Shown: positions 24,500 to 35,207, counted from the stretch's first letter. The stretch: 64,000 nt of DNA from Athripsodes cinereus (GCA_947579605.1 OX388317.1:17069384-17133383); one strand, 5' to 3'. Made by a program: numbers and translations. Notes: generated by a model not told the origin, from the sequence alone.

Positions 24500-25421
24500 T
24501 TAGGTCGGTTCATATGAAATTGCCGATTTTCGTTTAGTCGTCAATGAACCGCACTTGAGCACGGACGTGCGTTACGTTAAGCGATATTTTTTATTATTTT
24601 GATTCTTTGGTGTGTTGTGTTAGTATTGTTACATTTTCGGTGATATATTTCACAAATTTTATATTTTTAGTCCTTCATACAATATGGTCTCAACAAAAAA
24701 TTTAAGTATAATTTTTTTGTATGAATATAAACTTCAACACAGCGCGGCAACGGCTACAAAAAACATCAATTCAGCCTTTGGGACAGACACCACTAATGAA
24801 AGAACCGTTCGGTTTTGGTTTTCCAAATTTCGTTCTGGTGATACCAGCCTTGAAAATAACCCTCGTGGAAGACCACCATCTGTTATTGAAAATGTGGAAT
24901 TAGAAAATATTGTCGAATCTAATCCTCAAACAACCGTTCGTAAATACGCAGCAGAACTTGGGGTTTCTCATTCAACGATTGTTCGACATCTAGGTGCTAT
25001 TGGAAAGGTGAAAAAATTGGATAAATTGGTACCCTATGATTTGACAGATATGCAAAAGAGACCGCATACTTCAAAACTGACCATTTCAAAATTAAACGAA
25101 TTAAACATTGAAGTTCTTCCTCATCCTCCGTATTCACCAGACCTTTCTCCTACAGACTATCATTTTTTCAAACACCTGGACTTATTTTTGAAAAATAAAA
25201 CGTTCACCAACGAAATCGATATTATTAGGACCTTTGATGACTTTTCGGCTTCCAAAAGTCAAGAGTTCTACAAAAGTGGAATTTATTCCTTGCTAACTCG
25301 TTGGCAAAAGACTGTTGATGTAAATGGCAATTACTTTGATTAATAAATATTTTTATATTGTTACAAAAAATGCATTTTTATTTGTTGTTAGAAATCGGCA
25401 ATTTCATATGAACCGACCTAA
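24500..25421 (+). mobile_element. Mariner-family DNA transposon, internally deleted
   Basis: A 922-bp element with about 30-bp perfect terminal inverted repeats (TTAGGTCGGTTCATATGAAA... at 24500-24529, complement at 25392-25421), flanked by TA on both sides (24498-24499 and 25422-25423). TA target duplication and this TIR type are diagnostic of Tc1/mariner elements. Full mariners are about 1.3 kb, so roughly 0.35 kb has been lost from inside the transposase while both ends survive. It could still be mobilised by a related active transposase. Confidence 0.93.
24684..25343 (+). CDS. Mariner transposase, in-frame internal deletion (219 aa)
   Basis: The frame runs from ATG to a natural stop without interruption. 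Residues about 5-65 are the first helix-turn-helix module (FWFSKFRSGDTSLE, then PRGRPP at 60-65). Residues about 83-103 form a second HTH (KYAAELGVSHSTIVRHL). KLVPYDL at 114-120 corresponds to the WVPHEL linker, with the usual W replaced. After DMQKR (122-126) the protein jumps to PHTSKLTISKLNELNIEVL and then PHPPYSPDLSPTDYHFFKHL, with the third catalytic Asp at 158. The segment with the first and second catalytic aspartates is missing; the join lies just past the usual second Asp (D-N-x-R-P-H). Normal length is about 345 aa. The product cannot cut DNA but keeps both DNA-binding modules, so it could bind the TIRs. Whether it is expressed is unknown. Confidence 0.88.
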   Translation: MVSTKNLSIIFLYEYKLQHSAATATKNINSAFGTDTTNERTVRFWFSKFRSGDTSLENNPRGRPPSVIENVELENIVESNPQTTVRKYAAELGVSHSTIVRHLGAIGKVKKLDKLVPYDLTDMQKRPHTSKLTISKLNELNIEVLPHPPYSPDLSPTDYHFFKHLDLFLKNKTFTNEIDIIRTFDDFSASKSQEFYKSGIYSLLTRWQKTVDVNGNYFD

Positions 25422-26064
25422 TATTTTAGATATTTTTCCAATAGATGTACCCGCAGTAAAAGAACAACATAATGCCTTTCACAAAACCTGAAAATGAATA
25501 TGACAAAATGAATTAACTGTTTTATTTTTAATTATGCATCCTATTGATTTTGTCATATGAAAATAATGTATTATCGAATAATACATACCTTTTAAAAAGA
25601 ATAATTGTTTAATATGTTCGGAATAAAAGTTTTACCTTACCTTTTTTAAACCTTAATATACATACACTGCCACTCAAGAAATTGTATTTTTCTATTGATT
25701 TTGTATTAGTAAAAGGTGTTGTATAAATTCGATCACATTATTCAATTCATTTCTAATTCACACTTCCAATATATTCCAGAGTGCCTGATTCCCAGAATGT
25801 ATTTTTAGTACGTCCGACAAAGCAGAGACCGAAAGGTTGCAAATATACAAATTTATATTTTTTTCGAAAACTCGTTATCTACCTATCTATACTCGTTATC
25901 TGTATTTTCTCATTGCTTTTGGGTAAGCGTAGAGGACAAAATGCTTATTTGACCTATCCTTTCACACTATTATCGCTTCTTCTACAGTCATGCCGTTGAC
26001 TCTTTTGTAATTTGCGACTATCTTTGAAAATTTATCCGCGGTAGAAGTTTTTCTAATTTATGGG

Positions 26065-26186
26065 AGTTCGTCGGTAGCCTGGAGGTAGAGTCTCGGCCTC
26101 ATGAACAAGGGGTCCGTGGTTCGATTCCAGGTGCCGGCAAACTCCCCTTTCACGACACAAGCTTTTAGCTTACTGTGAAAGGTGTA
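26065..26186 (+). mobile_element. tRNA-derived SINE, 5' part (split by a transposon)
   Basis: Begins AGTTCGTCGGTAGCCTGG and contains an A-box-like stretch (GTAGCCTGGAGGTAGAG) and a perfect Pol III B box (GGTTCGATTCC), followed by the body TCACGACACAAGCTTTTAG. It is cut at GGTGTA by the element at 26187-27149 and resumes at 27152. The intact junction GGTGTATAAGG is seen in the copy near 9.8 kb. Confidence 0.85.
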
Positions 26187-27149
26187 GGGGAGAGTGTGGA
26201 GGTATGGGACAGTACTCATATTATTAATATTTGACACTTTTCATAGCTTCTTATGCATGTCAAAAGATGTCAATAGAGGTCTGTTTAGTGTTAAATCAGT
26301 GCCGGTTGGTGTTTTGTGCGTGTGGCGAAAACAAAACTTGTTTATCATTTTTCGACATAAAAAGTAATATTATACCTAATAAATTCCATCCTTTTGGGAG
26401 ACAGTAGAGCAAAGATAAGATCTTTTTTATATTTTGCTCTGAAACCTGTGATAATTGTTCGTTATATTAACGCATTGTTTTAACAAACTCCAAAACTTAT
26501 CGTATAAAATTATGTCATTTACCATTTTATTGCTTATGGTGGAGGTTTGGGACAGTTCAGTGGGGGAGGTATGGGACATTTCCCATACACGTATAAACAA
26601 GGGGCTTTCATATTAGTAAAATTTGAAGGGTAAAAGAAGATACTTTATTATGTTGGTCGGATTGAAGAGATAATAGGCGACAACGAAAATCTATTGCTGA
26701 CCTTTTTAAGATTGAGAGAGGGCTCCAATGATTTTGTGTTCCCAATTCAGGAATATCTTTCATTAGTATCACCAAAGGATGTAGTAATGGTATTACCTAC
26801 ACCTCAAAAACATGGCGTTACAAAAACAATTCAAGACATTTATGTATTCGAAATAAAATTTAATCGTTTCGTCAAAATAAATTAAATAAATTCTATTTTA
26901 TATGCATGTCCCATTCCTCCCATATAGGTATCCCAATCCTCCACACTGTGGGGAGGAATGGGACAAAGTCATGGTCTTATAATATTTCGCATAACTCATT
27001 TTATATGCTAAACCTTATAATTTCAATTATTAAATGTCATAGCTAATTGTGTATCTTCATCAACATAGTACTTTTTTCAAAGAAATTGCTTTTTATATTT
27101 CTAAAATTCAACTTTGAAAAAAATTGTCCCATACATCCCCACTCTCCCC
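26187..27149 (+). mobile_element. TA-flanked pogo/Tc1-like DNA transposon, deleted, nested in a SINE
   Basis: A 963-bp insert with 25-bp terminal inverted repeats (GGGGAGAGTG..., two mismatches), flanked by duplicated TA within a SINE whose unsplit form is known from this window. The TIR core GGAGGTATGGGACA recurs as subterminal repeats near 26540, 26564, 26903-26923 and 26951. Only a C-terminal piece of a transposase-like frame is inside. TA duplication places it in the Tc1/mariner/pogo group; the pogo label rests on the C-terminal domain and is inferred. Confidence 0.82.
26634..26885 (+). pseudogene. C-terminal fragment of a pogo-like transposase
   Basis: The frame reads KKILYYVGRIEEIIGDNENL, then LTFLRLREGSNDFVFPIQEY, then SLVSPKDVVMVLPTPQK, and ends KFNRFVKIN-stop. 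A YVG-I--I motif followed by FLR, an aromatic-Pro pair and I/V--LP-P matches the tail domain I know from many insect DDE transposase (pogo/jerky-like) proteins; this is recalled family knowledge, not a search result. Upstream, a splice-acceptor-like ATATTAG precedes VKFEG and one stop codon. The DDE core and DNA-binding domain are absent, so the element is non-autonomous. Confidence 0.5.
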
Positions 27150-27211
27150 TATAAGGTTGTATTTGGGTTTATAACAAAACCCAGATATATCTTTTTTTAA
27201 AAAAAAAAAAA
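27150..27211 (+). mobile_element. tRNA-derived SINE, 3' part
   Basis: Continues the same copy with TAAGGTTGTATTTGGG, CCCAGATATATC and a T/A-rich tail. TA at 27150-27151 duplicates the TA at 26185-26186 and marks the transposon insertion. Confidence 0.85.
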
Positions 27212-27884
27212 TGGTTAAATGATGTCGAAAGTACCTATAAAAACTATTTGTATTTTAAACATGTAAATTTTGTATTTACGGTTGTTTCCTGGTTGGTTCA
27301 TAGTTGTTTGTTTTATTTTAATTTGTTATCATCTATTTCTCAAAAACCACAGATCGTACGTAAAAAAAGAAATATGATCGTAAAGTTATCATTCAAATCT
27401 CAAAGAAAATTATGTGAAACGTGTTTTCAATTGTTACATAATTAAAAAAAATTAAATATTCGGGCTTTACCTATCACAAATCGTCCAGTCTTTTGTCAAG
27501 AAATTGATCGTTATAGTGTTGAATGAACCAGAGAAACATTATCGATTATATATTATAGGTACCTACATAGTATAACATATCGGCAATATCAATTTCTCCC
27601 TATGTATATAGATATACATATTAACACCAAACATCTGTATGAATTGAATTTCTCACACACCGGTGAATCTATTTGTGACCCTCAAACTCGCGCCTTCTTC
27701 TTCGAAACGGGATAATCGAATCGTATTCTTTAAAAGTGTCTTTTAACCAGAGTCACTGTTATTTTTAGTATGTTCTGATATTAAAATATCACAATAAACA
27801 GGAAAAACATTGCTGTTTTTATGTAAATTGAACTATTGATTTCTTTTCCATTGAATTGTGCAGTTTGTTTAAAATTTTGAACGA

Positions 27885-28300
27885 TTCTTTCATTTTTTTA
27901 CACTTCTCTCTCTACAACATTATTGTTCTAATACAAAACAACTTTCCCATACCATTCGCTTTTAAAAATAGTTCTATAAAATTCATTCAATAAAATTTGA
28001 ATTAAAAAACGAATTTAAATTTATCCTGACAAAAAGTACTTCAGGATTTTTCACTCTCTCATGAGAGAGTGAAAAATCCTGAAGTACTTTTCGTTGACAA
28101 TCGTCACGATTCTGTAATTTTTTTACACTTTTTAACTATAACATTATTGTTATAATAAAAAAAATCTTTCCTACACTATTAGCTTTTTAAAATAATTGTA
28201 TAAGTTTCATTCAACAACATTGTATAATTAAGACAATATAAATAAAATTTAAACTGACAAATAATATTTCAGGATTTTCCACTATCTCTCATGATGTTTA
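27885..28300. repeat. Diverged tandem duplication of about 200 bp
   Basis: 27890-28061 and 28112-28295 share in order ACGATTCT, TTTTTTTACAC, ACATTATTGTT, CCATTCGCTTTT/CTATTAGCTTTT, TTCATTCAA, CTGACAAA, TTCAGGATTTT and CTCTCAT. The second unit has no palindromic extension after CTCTCAT. Confidence 0.75.
28032..28091. repeat. Perfect 60-bp palindrome without spacer
   Basis: The 30-bp left half (AAAAGTACTTCAGGATTTTT then CACTCTCTCA) is followed directly by its exact inverse; the centre is CATG at 28060-28063. It sits at the end of the first unit of a diverged tandem duplication. Confidence 0.92.
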
Positions 28301-28912
28301 CGATCTGTTATATTTAACAGTAACAAATTAAATACCTATTACATTTAAGATAGATCTAGTTCTTTGTCACCTTTTGTACTCAAAGATAAATTGAATACCA
28401 GATAGATCGGTTATAACAGAGATTCATTTCATAGTGTATTCTATTCTATATCTACCAGGTATTTTAGATATTATTGTCATAATGCAAGATGAATCCGTTG
28501 AACCGTAATGACATTCTTCCCCCATACATATTAATCCATAATGCTTCTATTTGCCTTTGTTCCGATTATATCTAAGCACTGTCTTGCTGTCATCAAATAC
28601 ATTATATTACTCTAGTATAAGTGAATGACATCTATGGGTATCAATAGTTTGATTGTAGTCAGTCAGTTTTACGTGAAATCGAAAATAAATCAGATATTAA
28701 AAAGGGATTTCAATTTATTTGAAAAAATATATAATTTACTTAATGTAATACCTATGCTATGTCCTCTCATAGAAAATTTATTTAGAAAAAAAGGTATGCA
28801 TAAAATATGTGTCTGTGTCAGAATTGGTAAAATGCTATAAAGACTCATTCGTATTTTAAGTATAAACTTAATGTGCCGGCTAACGAGAATTTTCTTGCAT
28901 TTCTTCCATAAA

Positions 28913-29050
28913 TTACTTTGGGTTAGTTGGAAGAGATCGTGCTTTTGCGATGAATTCTATAGGCGCCCTCTATATTGATTGTATCTAACTTGAATGTATA
29001 CCTTCTGTGTAATTGTTTGTAAGCAATGTACAGTAAAAAATGAATAAATA
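28913..29050 (+). repeat. Family T1-like LINE tail, plus strand
   Basis: Reads GTTAGTTGGAAGAGATCGTG, AGGCGCCCTCTATATTG, CAATGTACAGTAAAAAATG and an AAATAAAT tail. It shows the true 3' end and orientation of this family. Confidence 0.65.
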
Positions 29051-29689
29051 AATTACTTAATACTAACAAAATAACATCTAATTTCAATTACATTCTTGTT
29101 CGGACTCATATTATGTTAGAGAATTTTCTGATTTGCTACATGCGATCAAGATACCATTAAGTATTTCAGTTTTGTTTTTGTGACACTGCGTTTCTTTCAA
29201 CATAACAACATAATTTTTAATTCGAAGCATTTATTTCATTTTTTTGTATTATAAGCAAAAGATATACGATCTCTTTACAAGTTTGTTTATCCAGTATATT
29301 TTATTTCAATACCTACTTAAAATAGATATTTAATTAATGTCAATAGACTGTTTTACTATTGATGTTGATATTTAATGAAGATGTTTATTGTAAAACTGCA
29401 TTTTTTAAGTAAGTTATCTTATTTTTCTGAACCTGTTCAAATACACTAAAGAAAAGATTATGTAATGTTTGCTCTAGGAATATGTTTATAAACCTGACGT
29501 TGCTCAACAAACAGTTCCTCAATTGCATGACTTACATACATAAATGATTAACTTTCGAAAAAAAATTGGTTTTGGTAGATAATAAGTCTCTTTGAAATAT
29601 TTAAGAAAACGTAAATTCTGTCATTAGATGATAAAGGTAAAGAAAAGGTTAAACATTACGTCTAAGACGATTAAAGTTTTTAATTCAGC

Positions 29690-29830
29690 AATGAGGCATG
29701 CCACCCATCTTAAATGTTTTATTTTATCGGCACGATGAGGGCAACTTGCATGTTTATTACACGCAGAGTCTGCTGGCTACACCACTTTTGGGATTTGCTG
29801 TGATGGTTTAGTGGTAAAAGAAGTAGTAGC
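29690..29830 (-). repeat. Dispersed repeat family G, long copy
   Basis: CAGCAATGAGGCATGCCACC, ATCGGCACGATGAGGGCAAC, TTGCATGTTTATTACACGCA and TTTGCTGTGATGG give the near-complete family in reverse. Confidence 0.65.
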
Positions 29831-30649
29831 ATTAGATGATTATAAACCGTTGTGGATTGACTTGTTTTGGATGCTGTGTCAGGGTTTATGTTTGAGTAAA
29901 ACGAACAGATAAACTAAATAAAAAAATATCACTGTATAAAAATTCAACGAACGATAGAAAAGAATTTCATTAACAAATTCTTTCTTCTATTTGATTATAA
30001 AACTATCGATACTCCACATTAGTTTTAGATTAAAACGATATCATTAATTATTGACTGGTTAACCAAACGACAGGTTTGTACTTACAAATCGATTTAGTAA
30101 TAACATATGTTATTGTATTTAATGTTTTCACGATGTTGTTTTAACTAGACATGGTAATCCATACAACATATTTGAAAAATAATTAACACACACTTTGAAT
30201 TAAAGATAAGAGGGCTACTAAATAAGTTATGGGAAATGATCAAACCAATGTCACTATTATAATTGAACAACTTTAGATTCTCCTGGAACTGCCACAGCTT
30301 ATAGTCAAAGAATTTTGAGTTCATAGTGATATTTGCCCCGTAAAGATTGTAATTTTTGACAAAATATGTGCTAAATTTTTTTTGACACAATGATGAATGT
30401 GTTTTTATTTAAAATTGCTTGTAATCAATGTATAGTAAAGAATACTTGTAAGTAAACAAAGGAATTTAAATACTTTGCTTATAACGATTTATAAAAAAAA
30501 TGCGTCTAAAACGATTTCTTTGAACAGTGTTATATTTTTTAGTCATTTGCTTAAATATTCATGAATGGGAAAGATAAGACTCGCACAGAGTTATATAAGA
30601 ATTCAACAGCGAATATCAAATGGACTCAAATAACTATAGTTGTTCTCTG

Positions 30650-30785
30650 TTTCATCACGGCGTATCCCTAATGTAGGGTATCTAGCGGATTAACTACCTC
30701 TAATGAACATAGAGTCCATCCTCTTTGTGTTTTAAGTTATTCAGGATAGGTGGCATATTGCATTGCTGAATGAAAGTTATTAAAT
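30650..30785 (+). repeat. Dispersed repeat family G, long copy
   Basis: CATCACGGCGTATCCCTAAT, GCGGATTAACTACC, TCCATCCTCTTTGTG and GGTGGCATATTGCATTGCTG match the reverse complement of 29690-29830. The two lie 820 bp apart in opposite orientations. Confidence 0.65.
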
Positions 30786-31366
30786 GTCTTGTAACATATT
30801 TGATACAAAACACTGTGAACTTTTCACTACTGATTTTATTGCTCGAGCGCTTTCGTTAAGTCGTTGTGACATTTTCTAGAGAACATATCTTGTACATGGT
30901 TTTTACAGTTCCCGAAATTTAAATAGTAGCCCTTGTATAGTAATGTGTAATATTTAACTAAATACATACTTTCTAATTCCTATGATATTTTTTCAATTGA
31001 AAGATTAATCCGTAGGTTAATTAAATAATGCTGAATGATATCTTAATCTCCAGTGTTGGGACTATTATTTGATATTAAAATAAAATCTTCGATATTATTT
31101 TATTAAATGTGAAGATATTTACAAAGATATCAAACATTGGTGCTTTGAGTTTTTGTTATGTAATGAACTTTTTATATCTTTAAATTGAGATCATAACGGC
31201 TCTCGGCCAAGGGGATCCCAGCAAGAATTCAAACAAATATATACAATTTACAAATTATTCGCAAAATTATTTTTATTGATTCATTTATGATATTGCAGAA
31301 TACGACGTTTAGCTTTAATATTTTCTTGAATAATATTTATTAATTTGCCTTTTTTATTTGTTCCAG

Positions 31367-31414
31367 GTATGTACAAAACCTTTTTCCAATGTCACAACGC
31401 TCATTTTGATTATG
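31367..31414 (+). CDS. Candidate 48-nt exon of an unknown gene
   Basis: The acceptor is strong (a TTTTTTATTTGTTCCAG tract ending at 31366) and the donor is the insect consensus (GTAAGT at 31415). The 48 nt are open in the frame giving MYKTFFQCHNAHFDY, with 2 nt before and 1 nt after, so skipping would keep the frame. Small symmetric exons in large introns are common in neuronal and adhesion genes. I do not recognise the peptide. If real, the flanking tens of kilobases are introns of one large gene. A chance match is quite possible, because only splice signals and one open frame support it. Confidence 0.33.
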
Positions 31415-32426
31415 GTAAGTAGTTAGGTATGTCTTATTTCTTTCCTCAAAGCTCCATAGGGACAAACGAGTTCAACATTCAAAATGAAACGGTATAACCT
31501 TTATATTCCTTTTGTAATTTGTATTGGAGTTGTGTTCAAAAACCTTTGCAATATTTTTGTACTATGTCGTAGTGATTGACCGAAATAACGTTTGGTTTCG
31601 GTCGAGAAAACAGACACTTTCAAAACTTGTAACATTATGATTGTGTTACGTATTACGTGCCTATGTTGTTTTTCAGTGTATTTATCCTATCTCAGTCCTA
31701 AACAATATCATTACAATTACGCGTATGTGCTTTGTAGTAAAATGTAGATTCTTTTATACATTGATTTGTTTCTTGCACCAATTTCACATTTAATGTTAAT
31801 AAATATTTTAAACCATTTTTTTTTATTCATAGTTTTGTATAATTTTTCATATCGAAATATAATAACAGGTTACTTTAGAAACTGCTTACACAATTTTATT
31901 GATATATCAAATTTTATTTATTATTCGGTAAGCATTCCACCAAATTGAGTGTTTTTGTCAAAAAAAAATTAAAAAATCAAAAACTTCTGAATTTTAGCAT
32001 ATGTCGGGTTCGGTCATGGGTCGAATCGAGGACGAAGCAAGAATTATGTTCGAAATAAAGCCGAACTATATAGTGTGTAGTAAACATAACCCGATCCCAA
32101 AGTATCGGTATTTTTATCTTTTGTAGCGTGGGATTTATTCCAGACAGAAGTCGACCAGAATTTAACACTCTGCTTACTTTTATTGTTGTCCTTTTCAAGC
32201 ACAACAGATTTGTAAGTTGTTTTTGTTGTAGCCATGTAACTATTTTGTTTCTTTTTCAACAATAAAAAAGGATTGCCGATTACTCGTTCTTTGTACTTAT
32301 TTGCTTTTTGATTCAAAAGCAGCGAACATAGTTCTTTTTACCTATACATATTTCTGAATTCTTAAGCACATAACAAACTATTTCAAAATATTGTTCTAGA
32401 GCTGAGCAAATAAAGTTTCAATAAGG

Positions 32427-35041
32427 TGTTACGTACACGTCCGCCCACCTTGCTACATCCACGGACGAGCACACAAATTGATACGATCTCGTCCCACTAG
32501 GACGATCGCATCATATCATTACATACATAGTTATTTAAAAGAGAAATTATCAATAACATTTAAAGAAATGAATTCTATATTATCAAGAAAATGAATTTAC
32601 ATGAATAGTACATAAGAAAAGTATATAAATTGGCTCGTAACCCCCAGCTTCGCTACATACATTTTGCAATGTACGTAAGCGAAACACATAGAAAATTAAT
32701 TATATTATATAGAGAAAGTTACAATTATATTTGCAAGTAAAACAGATTAATATTTTGGCTCAAGTTCATGTCTAGGGATGATTCTACTTAGTCTGTGCAA
32801 GAGGAATGCATTGTGTGTGGGTGACAGGTACATTTTTTAATTATATATTTATACTTACGTAAAGTTCAGAGAATTCCTTATCCTTCGGTTTCATCATTTT
32901 CTTATGGTCATCATATCATTACTACAGAATATATATAGGTAATTTAAGCAATTGAAATCCATAGTGATTCTTCAGTTAAGTATTTATCTCAGTGGATTAA
33001 CTAATCCAGGCTTAAGCAACATAGGTTAACTCTCCAAGTAGACATTATTTCAGATTGATACTTATTTCCAGGTTATATTATAGTACACATTTCAATAATA
33101 GATACTCCTTGTTAGACATTTATCCCATATAGTTACAATCAGGATTCAAACCTGAGCTTGTCATTGATAATCAAACATTTATATGTAAATCTTGTTCCGG
33201 AATTGAACCGGGAATAACTATTTAATGGTACTTTTATTGTTGGTCATCAATACACGCTGTGTATATCATTGGGGAATTACTATAATTATGAGATACGAAA
33301 ACATATTTTGAGGTTATAACAGACATATTATATTGAAATAAAAGTGGCATTGTGAAATATACATAATTACATAAACATATTAATATACATGGTACAGAGA
33401 ACAGATCTAAATATAAGCATTGTCAACCTTTTACAATGGTGAGTTTATTTACTTGGCAAGTTACATTATTTATTTATTGGAGCCGTGGATATATGTAAGT
33501 ATAAATTATCACAAGCATTCGCTTTAGTTTATATAATGAAAAAAACCACGGAACACCATTACTAGAAATGAGAATTAAACTAGAGGTTACATACTCAGAC
33601 ACGAATACTACTTTAAGAATAATGAAGGATTATTCAATCCAAATTATCGCAAAAGAATTTATGACTTTAGCAAACTGTTACATATGGAAGATCCCGAACA
33701 TTTCTGACTTGAAATTCTGTTATCGACTCCATTATAAAATACGTTAACCAACAGACATTACTATTCAACATAAACAATGCTTCAATTATATTGAGATAAC
33801 AGTTACAGGTAACAGTGACAATGTAAAAAGACAAATAGATTAGATAGTTATACATATACAATCATAAGGTTTTGGTCTGTTCAGATATGTTATCAGGCCT
33901 TTGGAATACATACAATATATATTATTTTGGTACTTACAAGATTTTCAACTACAATTGGTCGCATGTACAAACGAGACAGTGGTTATCCTATAATGAAACT
34001 ACGGGTCGCTACACTTGGGTTGAAATATTCTATACGCAAGATGACAAACGCAAGGGACTCCTGATTCCTAGCACATGATGTCAATTGCTCTCCTTGAAAC
34101 GAAGGATTCCGCATGAGATAAGACTATCACAGCCAGATGACTGTGCAAAGCCTTCTCTTTCCACTACAGGTGTTGATATTAAGGTACTCCCACGGATCGC
34201 GAACAGGTGGTCATATATCACTTTGATAGTTCCACATTCCTTTCTCTATTTTGCCACGGACGAAGCCTCTATCAGGGAAGGTTCCTGTTACTCGAAGTAG
34301 TATATTCTGTGCAAACTATAATTATTCCAACTGTTGATTTATTGCACTTGTTGCGTTATCCTCGAAACAATCATATATGTTTTATGCAACGATTTAGAGT
34401 ATTATCGGATAGCATTTCCACGAATAACTTAATTATGGTGATCATTATTATAAGACATTGAAGTTTTTCTGCTGATGGCAATGCAATATTAATCATTCCT
34501 TTATTTTATACGGTATTATCACTTTGACCACATATTGTACTATTCTTTGATAAACATGGTTTCTAATTTACTTTACGGAGAAATTTACAAAAATACACGT
34601 TGCGTGACGACATTATCGTTACGTCCTTTTCACTGAATTATCACTACCTTTACTCGTAAGATGAGTTATTAATTAACTGGACCGGACAGATAGATATTTA
34701 TACAATATAAATAATTAAATACAATATACAATTTTGAATTGAAACGAACGATTTCGCGCCAACATTATGGCATGGCTAAGAAGCCAGGCGGGAGGTAATT
34801 ACGTCACCATGGTCCGAATTCAACTGACTGCAAGAGGACGCGATCGGGACAAGAAACGTTTAACGGTTATTCTTCAAGGGAATGAGAATCATACGATGTT
34901 GGGCCGAGTGCACCAGCTAGTCACGTGTTCTTTGTAACGTACAATTATTATTATTATTATGGATGACTCATGGACAACAAATGACTGTAGGAACATTAGC
35001 CAGTATGAACTTCTTACACCGCGATTATTTAATGCGTAGCA
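32427..35041 (-). repeat. 3' LTR of the LARD (minus-strand sense)
   Basis: Same length as the partner LTR, with no difference in the stretches compared. In the element's own sense it follows the polypurine tract. Its terminal TGTTACG abuts the left AAGG target duplication. Confidence 0.88.
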
Positions 35042-35062
35042 TTCTCCCTTTCGGCCCCTCTT
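35042..35062 (-). promoter_or_regulatory. Polypurine tract of the LARD
   Basis: On the minus strand 21 bases are all purine except one CC step (AAGAGGGG, CC, GAAAGGGAGAA) and end at the LTR boundary. This is the expected position of the plus-strand DNA primer in LTR elements. It is the main evidence for the minus orientation. Confidence 0.75.
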
Positions 35063-35094
35063 GAAAATTTGAAGAGAAGCGACAAATTTTCAAG
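35060..35094. other. 12-bp stem-loop beside the polypurine tract
   Basis: Arms 35060-35071 (CTTGAAAATTTG) and 35083-35094 (CAAATTTTCAAG) pair perfectly around an 11-nt loop. In the element's RNA this hairpin would lie directly upstream of the polypurine tract. Confidence 0.65.
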
Positions 35095-35118
35095 TTCCCC
35101 AATTATACAAAAAAAAAA

Positions 35119-35207
35119 GTTGAGAACCACTACAAAAAACAGTTGAGAACCACTGGTTACATGAAAAAGTTGAGTACCACTGGTTACATGAAAAGGTTGA
35201 GAACCAT
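35119..35207. repeat. Four tandem copies of a hAT-end-like motif inside the LARD
   Basis: The motif GTTGAGAACCAC recurs near 35119, 35142, 35169 and 35196 with spacings of 23, 27 and 27 bp and small changes. Its complement, CAGTGGTTCTCAACC in the later copies, looks like the terminal inverted repeat of many hAT transposons. Confidence 0.7.

Larger units (their letters stand above)
29051..31366. other. No gene outside family G repeats
   Basis: Two inverted family G copies lie here; the rest is AT-rich. 27212-27884, 28301-28912 and 31415-32426 are also without features. Confidence 0.4.

Noticed and set aside
26080..26150. tRNA gene
   Set aside because: The B box is perfect, but the acceptor stem does not close and the sequence continues into the SINE body and recurs in several copies.
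33667..34461. Open frames of 64-84 codons repeated exactly at 39576-40370
   Set aside because: They recur because the LTRs are duplicated. They are short, lack known domains, and most are antisense or mis-framed relative to the element, so they were not called as genes.
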